Assembly: GCA_030619885.1 (NCBI GenBank)
Contig: JAUXAN010000011.1
Location: 1 to 58,525, forward strand
Length of the DNA: 58,525 bases
Direction of reading: 5' to 3'
Origin: a bacterium
GTDB taxonomy: Bacteria; Hydrothermota; DG-26; JAUXAN01
Position 1 is the first letter of the stretch; every line of letters starts with the position of its first letter. Below the pieces are notes generated by a model. It did no database searches and had not been told where the DNA came from. It worked only from the letters and a program-made list of their open reading frames with translations. Both the position numbers and the translations under genes were made by a program. This document shows, in pieces, positions 17,979-27,262 of this stretch.

Positions 17979-18821
17979 ATGAATAAGAGAAAGATAATTC
18001 GCATCGACGAGGAGAAATGCAATGGTTGTGGTCTCTGTATTCCAAACTGTCCTGAAGGGGCACTTCAAATTATAGACGGTAAGGCAAGACTCGTAAGCGA
18101 CCTATTCTGCGATGGATTGGGTGCCTGCATTGGCCATTGTCCCGAAGGTGCAATCGTAATTGAAGAAAGGGAGGCTGAAGAGTACGACGAAAGAAAGGTT
18201 ATGAAAAATATAGTAAAGCAGGGGAAGAATGTGATAAAGGCGCACTTAGAACATCTCAAAGAACATAACCAGTTCGAATTTCTCAATGAGGCGATAGATT
18301 TCTTAAGAGATAGAAATATAGAGGTTCCTATCAAAGAGACTCTACATCCCGAGCATGAACACACTGCTGCATTCTCAGGATGCCCCGGCTCAAGGGTAAT
18401 GGACTTGATGGAAGAACAAAAGCCTGCCGGAGAAGCAGCTCCCAAACCTAAGGGGGTATCTCAACTCAGACAGTGGCCTATTCAGATTAAACTTGTTCCA
18501 CCGTTCGCTCCCTATTTTAAAAATGCCAATCTATTGATAGCAGCAGACTGTGTTCCTTTTGCCTATCCCGATTTCCATGACGACTTATTAAAAGGGAAGA
18601 TTTTGCTGGTAGGCTGTCCCAAGTTGGATGACGCCAAATTCTACGAGGAGAAGATCACTCAAATCCTGAAAGAGAACAACATAAAATCTATAACCTGTGT
18701 ACATATGGAAGTTCCCTGCTGCTTTGGTCTTGTAAACATAGTAAAAAATGCTATTAAAGCCGCGGGAAAAGATGTGTCTTTTAACGAAGTTACCCTTGGG
18801 ATTAAAGGAAATAAGAAATAG
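17979..18821 (+). CDS. 4Fe-4S ferredoxin-domain protein
   Basis: About 280 residues. An N-terminal 2x[4Fe-4S]-type domain has CNGCGLCIPNCPEG, then CDGLGACIGHCPEG. A large C-terminal domain has conserved cysteines (SGCPGSR, ADCVPFAYPD, VGCPKLDD, EVPCCFGL). Proteins of this layout are commonly found next to hybrid-cluster proteins and are thought to supply electrons; that role here is inferred from hcp lying 1 kb downstream. ATG 17979 is preferred to the upstream TTG 17970, with AAGGAG 10 bp ahead of it. Confidence 0.85.
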   Translation: MNKRKIIRIDEEKCNGCGLCIPNCPEGALQIIDGKARLVSDLFCDGLGACIGHCPEGAIVIEEREAEEYDERKVMKNIVKQGKNVIKAHLEHLKEHNQFEFLNEAIDFLRDRNIEVPIKETLHPEHEHTAAFSGCPGSRVMDLMEEQKPAGEAAPKPKGVSQLRQWPIQIKLVPPFAPYFKNANLLIAADCVPFAYPDFHDDLLKGKILLVGCPKLDDAKFYEEKITQILKENNIKSITCVHMEVPCCFGLVNIVKNAIKAAGKDVSFNEVTLGIKGNKK

Positions 18822-18857
18822 GTCGTAAATACTTATGAACGGTAGAAGAAGGAAACT

Positions 18858-18932
18858 ATGAGTGAGTTATTTAGAAATAAAAAGGAGATGTTAAAAGGGC
18901 TATCGCCTATTTGGAGAATGCACTGGGGGTGA
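18858..18932 (+). CDS. Possible 24-residue small ORF
   Basis: ATG 18858 follows an AAGGAAACT site and the frame ends at a TGATG that overlaps the region of the nitroreductase start. It may be a coupling leader peptide or the relic 5' end of a lost gene. No homology is recognised. Confidence 0.25.
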   Translation: MSELFRNKKEMLKGLSPIWRMHWG

Positions 18933-18935
18933 TGT

Positions 18936-19601
18936 ATGGTGGAATTATTAAAAGGGATTGAAACAAGGAGAAGTTTTCGTGCTTTTATATCCACTCCCGT
19001 TCCTAAAGAAATAATAGGAAGGATTCTAAAAGTAGCGAGTAGAAGTCCTTCTTACAAGAACACACAACCTTGGGAAGTTGTGGTGGTAAGTGGCAAGAAG
19101 AAAGAGGAACTCGGTAGAATTCTTTGTGAGTTGGCAAAATCAGATGTTACTCCAAATCCTGACTTTCCACTACCAGAGACCTGGCCAACAGAATTAGAGA
19201 GAAGGGCAAAAGAACATGGCGCGAAGAGGTTCAAGATCCTCGGAATAAAACGAGAAGATAAGCAGAAAAGAAAGGAGTTGAGTTTGTCGAATTTTGAATT
19301 TTATGGAGCGCCTTGTGTTCTATTCCTCTTTATGGACAGTACGCTCAGTTCCTGGTCAATATTGGATATGGGATTATTCATACAAAGTATCATCCTAGCT
19401 GCCCGTTCTTTCGGCTTGGGAAGCTGTCCGCAAGCATCGCTGGCTCATTATCCAGATGCTGTTCGGAAATTTTTTGGAATTCCAAAAACGAAACAACTCG
19501 TATTGGGAATCTCGATTGGCTATCCGGATCTTGAAGCTAGAATAAATGCTTATCGAAGTGAAAGGATTAGCCTAGATGACTTTGTGCAGTGGTATATTTA
19601 A
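18936..19601 (+). CDS. Nitroreductase family protein
   Basis: A 221-residue FMN-dependent oxidoreductase fold. The N-terminal RRSFRAF...PVPKEII and SYKNTQPWEVVVVSG segments are the classical FMN-binding opening. GLGSCPQASLAHYPDAVRKFFGIP and an ISIGYPD motif near the end complete it. Likely substrates are quinones, flavins or nitro compounds reduced with NAD(P)H; none can be assigned. It sits inside the redox-stress island, so a role in electrophile or oxidant detoxification is plausible. Confidence 0.88.
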   Translation: MVELLKGIETRRSFRAFISTPVPKEIIGRILKVASRSPSYKNTQPWEVVVVSGKKKEELGRILCELAKSDVTPNPDFPLPETWPTELERRAKEHGAKRFKILGIKREDKQKRKELSLSNFEFYGAPCVLFLFMDSTLSSWSILDMGLFIQSIILAARSFGLGSCPQASLAHYPDAVRKFFGIPKTKQLVLGISIGYPDLEARINAYRSERISLDDFVQWYI

Positions 19602-19617
19602 ACAGTTCGGTGACACT

Positions 19618-19758
19618 ATGAGAGTGGTCATGAAAAGAAAAATCCTTTACATCCGCTACTCGGCAGTCCGTAAAGATGGCGAGTATCTTGGAACTTTGGA
19701 AGTTACCTAGGATATTACGGATATTAAGAAAATAAAAGGAGAGAAAAGACTTTTATAA
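19618..19758 (+). pseudogene. PAS-domain (DUF438-like) C-terminal remnant
   Basis: The frame reads ILYIRYSAVRKDGEYLGTLE, then VT, a TAG at 19708-19710, then DITDIKKIKGEKRLL and a final TAA. This is the C-terminal end of the PAS domain in DUF438 proteins, where Gln normally stands at the TAG. Everything upstream of about residue 5 of the fragment is missing. It is a decayed gene end lying between the nitroreductase and hcp. Confidence 0.7.
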
Positions 19759-19767
19759 GGAGGAAAG

Positions 19768-21072
19768 ATGGATAGATTAGATATGTTTTGTTATCAATGT
19801 TCCCAGACTGCAAAAGGAACAGGGTGTACTGTTAAGGGTGTATGCGGAAAAGAACCCACAGTAGCTCGCCTACAGGATAACCTGATCTTTGCCACGAAGG
19901 GGATGTCTGCGTATCTCTATCACGCAAGAGAACTTGGGTTTACCGACCACGAGATAGACGGTTTTATCGAGAGAGCCTTTTATGCTACATTTACGAATGT
20001 GAACTTTGATGCAGAAAGCCTTATCCAGTTAGCTGTTGAAGCCGGAGAAATGAATCTAAAGACAATGAGACTTTTGAAGGAAGCTCATATTAAAACATAC
20101 GGTGAGCCTGAACCTACCAAGGTGCAGACAGGGACGGTGAAAGGTCCTGGGATTATTGTTACAGGTCATGGATTGAAACCACTTGAGGAATTGCTCAAAC
20201 AAACAGAAGGAACTGGGATAAATGTTTATACTCATTCGGAGATGCTGCCTGCACACGGCTATCCTGGGTTAAAAAAGTACAAGCATCTGGCAGGAAATCT
20301 TGGCAAAGCATGGTTTGATCAGCGAAAATTATTTGCAGAATATCCTGCAGCGATTCTTGCAACATCAAACTGTGCCCTTATACCAAAAGAAGAATATAAA
20401 GACAGGATGTTTACAACAGGTCCTATAAGGTTGCCCGGTGTGAAACACATAGATGGATACAACTTTAAGCCTGTTATAGAAAAGGCAAAATCGTTACCAG
20501 AGCTGGAAGAAAAACCAGGAGATGTTGTGCTAACAACCGGATTTTCTAAATCAGTAATTCTATCTCTGGCAGATAAGATCAAAAAGTTGGTAGAAGATGG
20601 TAAAATAAGCCACTTCTTCCTCGTAGGCGGCTGTGATTCTCCTGCTAAGAAAGCGGAATATTACACAGAATTTGTCAAACTTCTACCTAAGGATACCATC
20701 GTTCTTACTCTTGCTTGCGGGAAATTTAGAGTCAACGATTTAGATCTTGGAGATATAGAAGGTATTCCAAGGCTTATAGATTTGGGACAGTGTAATGACG
20801 CAATAGTTGCAGTTGAGATTGCATCTGCGCTTGCCGAACTCTTCGGTGTCGGGGTAAATGAATTACCACTTACATTAGTTCTCAGTTGGATGGAACAGAA
20901 AGCTGTAGCCATACTCTGGAGCCTTCTCTCTCTTAATATTAAGGGTATATACCTTGGTCCTATACTTCCTGCGTGGGTAAACGATGACATTCTGAAAGTG
21001 CTTAAAGATAACTACGATATAAGACTTGTAGGTAATCCAGAAGAGGATATAAAGGAGATATTGAGGAAGTGA
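19768..21072 (+). CDS. hcp: Hybrid-cluster protein (hydroxylamine reductase)
   Basis: A 434-residue class III prismane protein that reduces hydroxylamine and probably nitric oxide. The N-terminal cluster ligands are [13 protein letters not shown] and VCGK (CX2CX8CX5C). Hybrid-cluster ligands follow: [42 protein letters not shown] and [12 protein letters not shown]. The shorter length, without the long helical insertion of E. coli Hcp, is normal for class III. AGGAGG precedes ATG 19768. It overlaps the flavodiiron gene region (the frame there opens at 21069), so the two are cotranscribed, a known pairing for NO and O2 defence. Confidence 0.95.
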   Translation: MDRLDMFCYQCSQTAKGTGCTVKGVCGKEPTVARLQDNLIFATKGMSAYLYHARELGFTDHEIDGFIERAFYATFTNVNFDAESLIQLAVEAGEMNLKTMRLLKEAHIKTYGEPEPTKVQTGTVKGPGIIVTGHGLKPLEELLKQTEGTGINVYTHSEMLPAHGYPGLKKYKHLAGNLGKAWFDQRKLFAEYPAAILATSNCALIPKEEYKDRMFTTGPIRLPGVKHIDGYNFKPVIEKAKSLPELEEKPGDVVLTTGFSKSVILSLADKIKKLVEDGKISHFFLVGGCDSPAKKAEYYTEFVKLLPKDTIVLTLACGKFRVNDLDLGDIEGIPRLIDLGQCNDAIVAVEIASALAELFGVGVNELPLTLVLSWMEQKAVAILWSLLSLNIKGIYLGPILPAWVNDDILKVLKDNYDIRLVGNPEEDIKEILRK

Positions 21073-21077
21073 TAATC

Positions 21078-22259
21078 ATGAAACCAAGAGAATTAAGACC
21101 AGATATTTACTGTGTTGGTGCTATTGATTGGGATAGACGACTATTTGATGAACTTATTCCACTCCCAGATGGAACAAGCTATAATGCTTATTTAATTAAG
21201 GGTAGCAAAAAAATAGCACTGATAGATACAGTTGACCCAACTAAGGCAGATGTGTTGATAAATAATCTGAATCAATTGGGGGTTAAAAATATAGATTATG
21301 TTATTGCAAATCATGCAGAACAAGACCATTCAGGAACTCTGCCTCAGATATTGGACAAGTATCCGAAAGCCAAAATTGTAGCAACATCCAAATGTAAGGG
21401 TATGCTTATGGATTTGCTGGTTGTCCCTGAGGATAAGTTCATAACCGTTGAGGACAGGGAGATACTCTCGTTAGGAGATAAGACACTTGAATTTATCCAT
21501 TTCCCCTGGGTTCATTGGCCAGAAACGATGTTGACTTATCTAAAGGAAGATAAAATACTTTTCCCCTGCGATCTTTTCGGTTCTCATCTGGCAACATCTG
21601 ATTTGTATGTAACTGATGAAGCCACAGTCTATGAAGTAGCCAAAAGGTATTATGCAGAAATTATGATGCCATTTAGAACGATAATCCAGAAGAATTTGGA
21701 GAAGATAAAAGACATAGAGATAGATATAATTGCACCCAGTCATGGCCCTGTCTATAACAATCCTGAATTTATCCTCAATGCATACAAACATTGGGTCTTT
21801 GATCCACCGGAGAATATGGTTATAGTGCCTTATGTGTCTATGCACGGCAGTACAAAGAGTATGGTGGAGCATTTCATAGGAGCCTTGATTGAAAGAGGTG
21901 TAAGTGTGCAACAGTTTGACCTGACTGATACTGATATTGGTAAATTAGCAATGGCATTGGTGGATGCAGCTACTGTTGTCATAGGCACGCCTACAGTATT
22001 GACCGGTGCACATCCAGTTGTTATTTATGCCGCCTACCTTGTAAATATCCTGAGACCTAAATTGAAGTTTGTCTCTATCATCGGTTCGTACGGTTGGGGT
22101 AGCAAAGCAGTCGAACAACTTGAAGAAATTATTTCCAGCCTGCAAGTTGAGATATTGGATACTGTCTTCTGTAAAGGGGTTCCCAGGAAGGAAGACTTCA
22201 GTTCTCTGGACAGATTGGCGGATACCATTGCAAAAAAGCATAAGGAGGTGAGTTTGTGA
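21078..22259 (+). CDS. fprA: Flavodiiron protein (A-type flavoprotein, O2/NO reductase)
   Basis: About 393 residues. The N-terminal diiron MBL-like domain shows [25 protein letters not shown] and SHGPVY, the full set of iron ligands. The C-terminal flavodoxin domain begins near [13 protein letters not shown] with the FMN phosphate loop. It reduces O2 to water or NO to N2O with electrons from rubredoxin. The rubredoxin-bearing next gene overlaps its stop (GTGA at 22256), which supports them working as a pair. ATG 21078 is preferred over GTG 21069. Confidence 0.94.
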   Translation: MKPRELRPDIYCVGAIDWDRRLFDELIPLPDGTSYNAYLIKGSKKIALIDTVDPTKADVLINNLNQLGVKNIDYVIANHAEQDHSGTLPQILDKYPKAKIVATSKCKGMLMDLLVVPEDKFITVEDREILSLGDKTLEFIHFPWVHWPETMLTYLKEDKILFPCDLFGSHLATSDLYVTDEATVYEVAKRYYAEIMMPFRTIIQKNLEKIKDIEIDIIAPSHGPVYNNPEFILNAYKHWVFDPPENMVIVPYVSMHGSTKSMVEHFIGALIERGVSVQQFDLTDTDIGKLAMALVDAATVVIGTPTVLTGAHPVVIYAAYLVNILRPKLKFVSIIGSYGWGSKAVEQLEEIISSLQVEILDTVFCKGVPRKEDFSSLDRLADTIAKKHKEVSL

Positions 22260-22948
22260 ATCCTAAAACTCTGCATAAGATAGGTTATGGTCTATATGTA
22301 ATAAGTTCTAAGAAAGCAGATAGATTTAACGGACAAATCGCAAATACAGTTTTTCAGGTAACAGCAGAGCCCCCAACAGTAGCGGTGAGCATAAATAAAC
22401 AGAATTTTACCCACGAATTTATCCAAGCAAGCAAGGTCTTTACTATTTCAATTTTATCAAAAGAGACGCCAATGAAATTTATAGGACATTTTGGATTCAA
22501 ATGTGGTCGAGACATTGCCAAATTCAAAGATGTAGATTATAAGGTTGGCATAACCGGTGCCCCGATAGTTTTGGAGAATTCCGTTGGATACTTGGAAGCG
22601 GAAGTTATTAATAGTATGGATATGGGGACGCATACAGTGTTTATTGGAAAGGCAGTCGACGCTCAAATCATCAAAGATGAGGAGCCGATGACTTATGCTT
22701 ACTATCACGATATAAAACGAGGCACGGCTCCAAAGACAGCGCCAACATACATTAAAGAGGAAGATCGTAAGGAGGTAGTGAAGAAAATGGAAAAGTACAG
22801 GTGTACAGTTTGCGGGTATATCTATGACCCTGAAAAAGGTGACCCTGATTCCGGAATAAAACCAGGAACACCCTTTGAAAAACTACCAGATGATTGGGTT
22901 TGCCCTGTATGCGGTGCGAGCCAAGATCAGTTTGAGGTAGCAGAATGA
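22256..22948 (+). CDS. hrb: Flavin reductase-rubredoxin fusion (Hrb type)
   Basis: A 230-residue fusion. Residues 1 to about 165 form a flavin reductase/NADH:flavin domain ([12 protein letters not shown]...[11 protein letters not shown]). Residues about 177-228 form a rubredoxin with [18 protein letters not shown] and CPVCGA. This is the layout of high-molecular-weight rubredoxin of acetogens, which passes electrons from NADH to the flavodiiron protein. The GTG start at 22256 overlaps the fprA stop by four bases. Confidence 0.92.
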   Translation: MNPKTLHKIGYGLYVISSKKADRFNGQIANTVFQVTAEPPTVAVSINKQNFTHEFIQASKVFTISILSKETPMKFIGHFGFKCGRDIAKFKDVDYKVGITGAPIVLENSVGYLEAEVINSMDMGTHTVFIGKAVDAQIIKDEEPMTYAYYHDIKRGTAPKTAPTYIKEEDRKEVVKKMEKYRCTVCGYIYDPEKGDPDSGIKPGTPFEKLPDDWVCPVCGASQDQFEVAE

Positions 22949-22989
22949 AAATTTCAAAAAACTTCAAAGGTAATGTCAAAAAAACTATG

Positions 22990-23020
22990 AAACCAAAGGT
23001 GAACACAGATGAACACAGAG
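22990..23020. repeat. gaacacagat dispersed repeat
   Basis: gtgaacacagatgaacacagag carries two gaacacaga units in tandem. It resembles the acgcagat family seen at 48036, 48211 and 55694 and short repeats known from other bacterial genomes. Located after hrb. Confidence 0.45.
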
Positions 23021-23069
23021 AAAAAATTTCTTTATTGGAATATGAAAGATTTATAATTTAACAGTGTTT

Positions 23070-23097
23070 ACCCAGCACCTTTGTAAAGGTGCTGGGT
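23070..23097 (+). terminator. 13-bp stem hairpin, likely terminator after hrb
   Basis: acccagcaccttt (23070-23082) pairs perfectly with aaaggtgctgggt (23085-23097) across a two-base loop. A run of six T's follows 13 bases later. It probably separates the hcp-fprA-hrb transcript from the NifU-like gene. Confidence 0.6.
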
Positions 23098-23148
23098 TTA
23101 CCTGTGGTTTTTTGACAATATCTCTTTAATCAAATGAGGGATAATAAA

Positions 23149-23370
23149 ATGAAAGAGAAAGTAGAATCTGTTTTAAATAAAATTAAGCCAAAACTACAGG
23201 CTGATGGTGGTGATGTTGAGTTAATAGAGGTTACTTCTGATGGAGTGGTAAAGGTAAAGTTAACAGGCGCTTGTAGAGGATGTCCGATGAGCGAGATGAC
23301 ACTAAAAATGGGTATAGAGTGGGCAATAAAACACGAAGTGCCGGAAGTAAAAGAAGTTATTGCCGTGTAA
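23149..23370 (+). CDS. NifU C-terminal domain protein
   Basis: A 73-residue iron-sulfur scaffold or carrier. The conserved LQADGGDVELIEV and CRGCPMSEMTL motifs (the cluster-holding CX2C) are present. It corresponds to the Nfu domain alone. ATG 23149 has GAGGG eight bases ahead, whereas the upstream ATG 23134 overlaps that site and is less likely. It likely delivers clusters assembled by the downstream IscU. Confidence 0.88.
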   Translation: MKEKVESVLNKIKPKLQADGGDVELIEVTSDGVVKVKLTGACRGCPMSEMTLKMGIEWAIKHEVPEVKEVIAV

Positions 23371-23372
23371 AC

Positions 23373-23611
23373 AACATTGATTTAGAACTGTACTCTTCTT
23401 GTCTTTATCTGTGAATGTCTACTTATTTTGAGTCAATTAATCTGAAAGGATTTGCGAACTGGATAAGGATACAAGGGCAGGAGGAGTTGGTACAGACGAT
23501 GAAGGTGGTGGCTTATTTATGCTTGACAGTGAACTTGCCCAACGAGTATTTACTCCATCAGTAATACAAAAAGGGGGGCGAGTGAAACAGGCTGCGAAAT
23601 ATAGGATATAG
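23373..23611 (+). pseudogene. Ferritin remnant
   Basis: Frame 1 reads NIDLELYSSCLYL, a TGA at 23412-23414, then MSTYFESINLKGFANWIRIQ and GQEELVQTMK. This is the first half of a bacterial ferritin with a stop in place of serine and the iron-ligand His of the EELxHAMK motif replaced by Gln. In another frame the region continues GGGLFMLDSELAQRVFTPS, the C-terminal end of ferritin, up to TAG 23609-23611. The middle of the gene is deleted. It is dead iron-storage coding sequence lying between two Fe-S/sulfur genes. Confidence 0.75.
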
Positions 23612-23627
23612 AAAGGGGAAGTTATTG

Positions 23628-23870
23628 ATGAGTTTAAATATTATCTCTGATGCAGAGCTGGATTGTGTGGGTTTTTACTGTCCTATGCCCCTCGCTATGA
23701 CCAATGAGGAAATAGAAAAAATCGATGTAGGACAGGTGTTGAAAGTAGTAGCAGATGACCCTGCTGCGGAAGAGGACATTAAAAGATGGGCTAAAAGAAC
23801 TGGACACGAGATTTTGAAATTTGAAAAGGAGGGGACACTATTAACCTTCTTTATAAGAAGGGTGAAATAA
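23628..23870 (+). CDS. TusA/SirA-like sulfur carrier protein
   Basis: An 80-residue TusA-fold protein. The signature DCVGFYCPMPL holds the sulfur-carrying Cys-Pro motif, followed by VLKVVADDPAAEEDIKRWA. TusA proteins carry persulfide sulfur between a desulfurase and acceptors such as DsrE proteins. Here a DsrE-like protein and an IscS homologue lie directly downstream. ATG 23628 is preferred to TTG 23625. Confidence 0.92.
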   Translation: MSLNIISDAELDCVGFYCPMPLAMTNEEIEKIDVGQVLKVVADDPAAEEDIKRWAKRTGHEILKFEKEGTLLTFFIRRVK

Positions 23871-24054
23871 GACGAATCAAGTTAGTAAAGGCTGCATCTA
23901 ATAGAAAAGGACTGCAAAATGAGAAAAGTAAGGAATAGTTTCAAATGGCATCCTAAAAGAAGGAGTGAGAAAATTTTATATCGAAGAATAAAGGAGCAAG
24001 ATTGTTTCTGACACTAATTTTTGAGGGTGCCGAAAGAAAAATAGGAGGCTAAAG

Positions 24055-24417
24055 ATGAAAAGCAAAAATTCTATTCTGTATGTACAAACAAGTGATGTAC
24101 CAGAAAGACAGTATCCGCCTTTGGTTTTGGCACAAACTGCAAAGGCAATGGATATCGACCCAAAAGTATATTATTTAGGTCAAGGGTTGAAAATATTACT
24201 TCCTGGAGAAGCTGAAAAGATAAAACTTGGGAACTTTCCGAGCGTTCTGGAAATGATAAACAAGACCCTTGAGATGGGAATTGAAATCTATGTGTGTGAG
24301 GCATCCAAACAGATGTTAGGTTGGGAAAAGGTTGAATTGATACCCGGAGTAAAAATAGTAGGTGCAGGAACCCTGAACGATCTGGCGCTGGATGCTGGTA
24401 CAACAATGTGGTTTTAG
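24055..24417 (+). CDS. DsrE/DsrF-like sulfur-relay protein
   Basis: A 120-residue DsrE-fold protein (ILYVQTSD...PPLVLAQTAKAM...VYYLGQGLKIL). A cysteine in the loop IYVCEASKQMLG corresponds to the sulfur-trafficking cysteine of the family. It stands between TusA and the IscS homologue, which fits a persulfide relay. GGAGG precedes the ATG. The 183 bp before it contain nothing recognised. Confidence 0.82.
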   Translation: MKSKNSILYVQTSDVPERQYPPLVLAQTAKAMDIDPKVYYLGQGLKILLPGEAEKIKLGNFPSVLEMINKTLEMGIEIYVCEASKQMLGWEKVELIPGVKIVGAGTLNDLALDAGTTMWF

Positions 24418-24427
24418 AGGAGAATCT

Positions 24428-25582
24428 ATGGGAAGGATATATTTAGACCATGCATCAGTGACGCCAGTTGATCCAAGGGTATTGGAATTTGCCGAACGGT
24501 ATCTTAAAAATGACTTCGGAAATCCTTCGTCTCTCCATTCACTTGGATTAGGAGCGAAAAGGTTTATCGAAGATGCCAGGGGAAAAATCGCAAAACTTAT
24601 TAATGCAGAGAAAGAGACCTGTATTATCTTTACTAGTGGCGCAACGGAATCCAACAACTTGGCTATCAAGGGAACCGCACTTAGAAATGTAGCAAAAGGA
24701 AAAGAGGTCGCTGCAAGTGCCATAGAACACATGTCAGTTCTCAATCCTATGAAAGAGCTTCAGAAAAATGGTTTCAAACTGAACATTATACCGGTCGATT
24801 CAACGGGTATCGTCGATCTTGAAAAACTCGGTGGTGTTTTGACAAAAAACACCACAGTGACTTCAATAATGTACGCAAACAATGAGATAGGAACAATCGA
24901 ACCTATCAAGGAGATAAGTGAGATGGTTCATGAAAAGGGGTTGTACTTGCATGTGGATGCAATAGCCGCTGCAGGGCGTATACCTATAGATGTACAAAAT
25001 GATGGGATAGACCTGTTAACAATATCGTCTAATGATATGTACGGTCCTCAAGGTGCCGGTGCATTATACATAAAACCAGGTGTACGCCTTCAATCAATCC
25101 TTCCTGGCGGTGGACAGGAACGGGGACTTAGGTCTGGAACAGAGAATTTGTTTGCCATTGCTGGAATGGGGGAAGCAGCAAGGATAGCAAAGGATGAAAT
25201 GGAGCAAGAAAACACCAGACTCGAGAAAATAAAGGATAAACTCATCGATGAGATATTGAAGATAGAAGAATCGTATCTCACGGGTCATCCTACACAAAGG
25301 CTTCCACACCATGCAAGTTTCCGGTTCAGTCGTATAGAGGGCGAAAGTATCCTATTGAATATGAACATGCGGTACAGTATACAAGTATCCACAGGATCAG
25401 CTTGCTCTTCCAAAACATTAGAACCCTCACATGTTTTACTGGCAATAGGTTTGAAACACGAAGAGGCCCACGGGTCAATGGTTTTAACCTTGGGGCGGTC
25501 AAATAAGGCTGAAGAAGTACCGATAATTGTAAAGGCTGTAAAGGAAACGGTTCAAAAGTTGAGAAAGCTTTCGCCGCTATAG
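24428..25582 (+). CDS. IscS/NifS-like cysteine desulfurase lacking the PLP lysine
   Basis: A 384-residue fold-type I aminotransferase-like protein, homologous to IscS along its length: YLDHASVTPVDPRVLEF, TSGATESNNLAIKG, LHVDAIAAAGRIPIDV, RSGTEN and the sulfur-accepting Cys326 in STGSACSSK. The motif that normally reads SxHKxYGPKG reads SSNDMYGPQG here. Asn202 and Asp203 replace the His and the PLP-binding Lys. An Asp at this place is also known in the unusual IscS of Archaeoglobus fulgidus. Without the lysine, PLP would not be held as the usual internal aldimine. ATG 24428 with GAGGAG is the start; the frame extending upstream to 24392 overlaps the DsrE gene. Confidence 0.93.
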   Translation: MGRIYLDHASVTPVDPRVLEFAERYLKNDFGNPSSLHSLGLGAKRFIEDARGKIAKLINAEKETCIIFTSGATESNNLAIKGTALRNVAKGKEVAASAIEHMSVLNPMKELQKNGFKLNIIPVDSTGIVDLEKLGGVLTKNTTVTSIMYANNEIGTIEPIKEISEMVHEKGLYLHVDAIAAAGRIPIDVQNDGIDLLTISSNDMYGPQGAGALYIKPGVRLQSILPGGGQERGLRSGTENLFAIAGMGEAARIAKDEMEQENTRLEKIKDKLIDEILKIEESYLTGHPTQRLPHHASFRFSRIEGESILLNMNMRYSIQVSTGSACSSKTLEPSHVLLAIGLKHEEAHGSMVLTLGRSNKAEEVPIIVKAVKETVQKLRKLSPL

Positions 25583-25596
25583 GGAGATTTTTTAAA

Positions 25597-25794
25597 ATGG
25601 CATTAAGGTCGACGGAATTTACCTCACTTGGCTTTACAAAAGTTCCTGAAAGATTTAATAACTCTCTTAAATTCGGATACTCAGAAGAATGTAAGTTTTT
25701 CGCCGAGTTGTCGACAAGCCTGCGTTCGGTAAAAACCGTCTCCCCAGATCGACAAAAATATGGGGTTGATAATGAGAGATTCAGTTTGGAATAG
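25597..25794 (+). CDS. Possible 65-residue hypothetical protein
   Basis: An open frame between the IscS homologue and iscU, starting MALRSTEFTSLGF, with GGGAG about ten bases upstream. No domain or transmembrane segment is recognised. It may be a real small gene of the Fe-S operon or non-coding spacer DNA. Confidence 0.3.
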   Translation: MALRSTEFTSLGFTKVPERFNNSLKFGYSEECKFFAELSTSLRSVKTVSPDRQKYGVDNERFSLE

Positions 25795-25830
25795 ATTGTA
25801 TAATAGACGGTTGCAAAGGGAGGTGTTTAT

Positions 25831-26220
25831 ATGGCACAGATAGGTTATAGTGAAAAAGTACTGGAACATTTCATGAATCCGAGGAATGTAGGTACTATAG
25901 AAAAGCCTGATGGGTATGGAAAGGTAGGGAATCCTGTCTGCGGAGACCTAATGGAGATGTATATTAGAGTAAAAGACGATATTATCTCCGATATAAAGTT
26001 CAAAACCTTCGGTTGCGGTTCTGCCATTGCAACGAGTAGCATGGTGACCGAGATGGTAAAAGGGATGAATCTCGATAAAGCCATGAAGATAACACGTAAT
26101 GATGTGGCTGATGAACTTGATGGGTTGCCTCCTCAGAAGATGCATTGTTCAAACCTGGCAGCCGATGCGCTTCACGAGGCAATCAAAGACTATAAAAGAA
26201 AAAAGGAGGTAAAAAAATGA
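25831..26220 (+). CDS. iscU: Iron-sulfur cluster scaffold protein IscU
   Basis: A 129-residue scaffold on which [2Fe-2S] and [4Fe-4S] clusters are built. The ligands are intact: Cys37 and Asp39 in NPVCGD, Cys62 in FGCGSAIA, and His105-Cys106 in KMHCSNLA. The opening [16 protein letters not shown] is diagnostic. AGGGAGGTG precedes the ATG. Its stop overlaps the desulfoferrodoxin start (ATGA at 26217). The usual IscS partner is replaced by the lysine-less homologue just upstream. Confidence 0.95.
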   Translation: MAQIGYSEKVLEHFMNPRNVGTIEKPDGYGKVGNPVCGDLMEMYIRVKDDIISDIKFKTFGCGSAIATSSMVTEMVKGMNLDKAMKITRNDVADELDGLPPQKMHCSNLAADALHEAIKDYKRKKEVKK

Positions 26221-26597
26221 CTGAGAGACTACAGATTTACAAGTGCGAGATTTGTGGAAACATTGTGGAGGTCTTGCACGGAGGTAAAGGAGAACTCGTG
26301 TGTTGTGGTCAACCGATGAAACTTCTAAAAGAGAACACAGTTGATGCTGCCCTTGAAAAGCATGTCCCCGTGGTTGAAAAGACAGTAGACGGTATTAAAG
26401 TGAAAGTTGGGAGTGTTGCTCATCCCATGGAAGAGAAACACTACATAGAGTGGATAGAGATAATTGCGGATGGTGCAGCATACAGGAAGTTTCTAAAACC
26501 GGGAGATAAACCAGAGGCTCTATTTAAAATCAAAGCAGAAAAAATAGAGGCGAGAGAATACTGCAACCTTCACGGTTTATGGAAGTCAACGGATTGA
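26217..26597 (+). CDS. dfx: Desulfoferrodoxin (superoxide reductase, two-iron)
   Basis: A 126-residue superoxide reductase that reduces superoxide to hydrogen peroxide. The N-terminal desulforedoxin site has Cys10, Cys13, Cys29 and Cys30. The catalytic site has His49 (in EKHVP), His69, His75, Cys116 and His119. The catalytic lysine of EKHVP is present. Electrons normally come from rubredoxin, available here from hrb. Start overlaps iscU by four bases. Confidence 0.96.
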   Translation: MTERLQIYKCEICGNIVEVLHGGKGELVCCGQPMKLLKENTVDAALEKHVPVVEKTVDGIKVKVGSVAHPMEEKHYIEWIEIIADGAAYRKFLKPGDKPEALFKIKAEKIEAREYCNLHGLWKSTD

Positions 26598-26610
26598 AAA
26601 GGAGGTAGTC

Positions 26611-27183
26611 ATGAAATTAAAGGTAAGTAAAACCGAGAAAAATCTGCTGGCTGCCTTTGTAGGAGAGTCGCAGGCGAGGAATCGCTATACCTACTTTGCC
26701 TCTCAGGCAAGAAAGGAAGGTTATGAGCAGATAGCCGCTATATTTCAGGAGACAGCGGATAACGAAAAAGAGCACGCAAAGCAGGAATTCAAATTTCTGA
26801 AGGGTGGGGAAGTAGAGATATCTGCCTCATTCCCGGCAGGTGTGATTGGTGATACAAAAGCCAATCTCAAGGCAGCGGCCGAGGGCGAGAACTACGAATG
26901 GACCAACATGTATCCTACATTTGCTAAAATTGCCCGTGAAGAAGGGTTCGACGAAATCACTGGGGTATTCGAATCCATAGCAGAAGCTGAAAAGGCACAT
27001 GAAGCACGATACCTGGCACTGCTTAAAAATATCGAGGAAGGCAAAGTGTTTAAGCGAGACAAAGTCGTAAAGTGGAAATGTCGAAATTGTGGCTACATCC
27101 ATGAAGGAACTGAGGCACCTAAAGAGTGTCCTGCCTGTGCTCACCCGCAGAGTTTTTACGAATTGCTGTGTGAGAGTTATTAA
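26611..27183 (+). CDS. rbr: Rubrerythrin
   Basis: A 190-residue peroxide reductase. The diiron four-helix bundle shows Glu19 in GESQARNRY, Glu52 and His55 in NEKEHAK, and later EEGFDEI and AEKAHEARY. The C-terminal rubredoxin-like domain has [10 protein letters not shown] and CPACAHP. It removes the peroxide made by desulfoferrodoxin next door. AGGAGG precedes ATG 26611. Confidence 0.96.
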   Translation: MKLKVSKTEKNLLAAFVGESQARNRYTYFASQARKEGYEQIAAIFQETADNEKEHAKQEFKFLKGGEVEISASFPAGVIGDTKANLKAAAEGENYEWTNMYPTFAKIAREEGFDEITGVFESIAEAEKAHEARYLALLKNIEEGKVFKRDKVVKWKCRNCGYIHEGTEAPKECPACAHPQSFYELLCESY

Positions 27184-27262
27184 GATGGACCCTCTTAGGA
27201 TAGGGAATGAGAGATCCGAGGAGTGTTACAGGGAGATGGAATAAAGAGGGAATGCACGTTAC

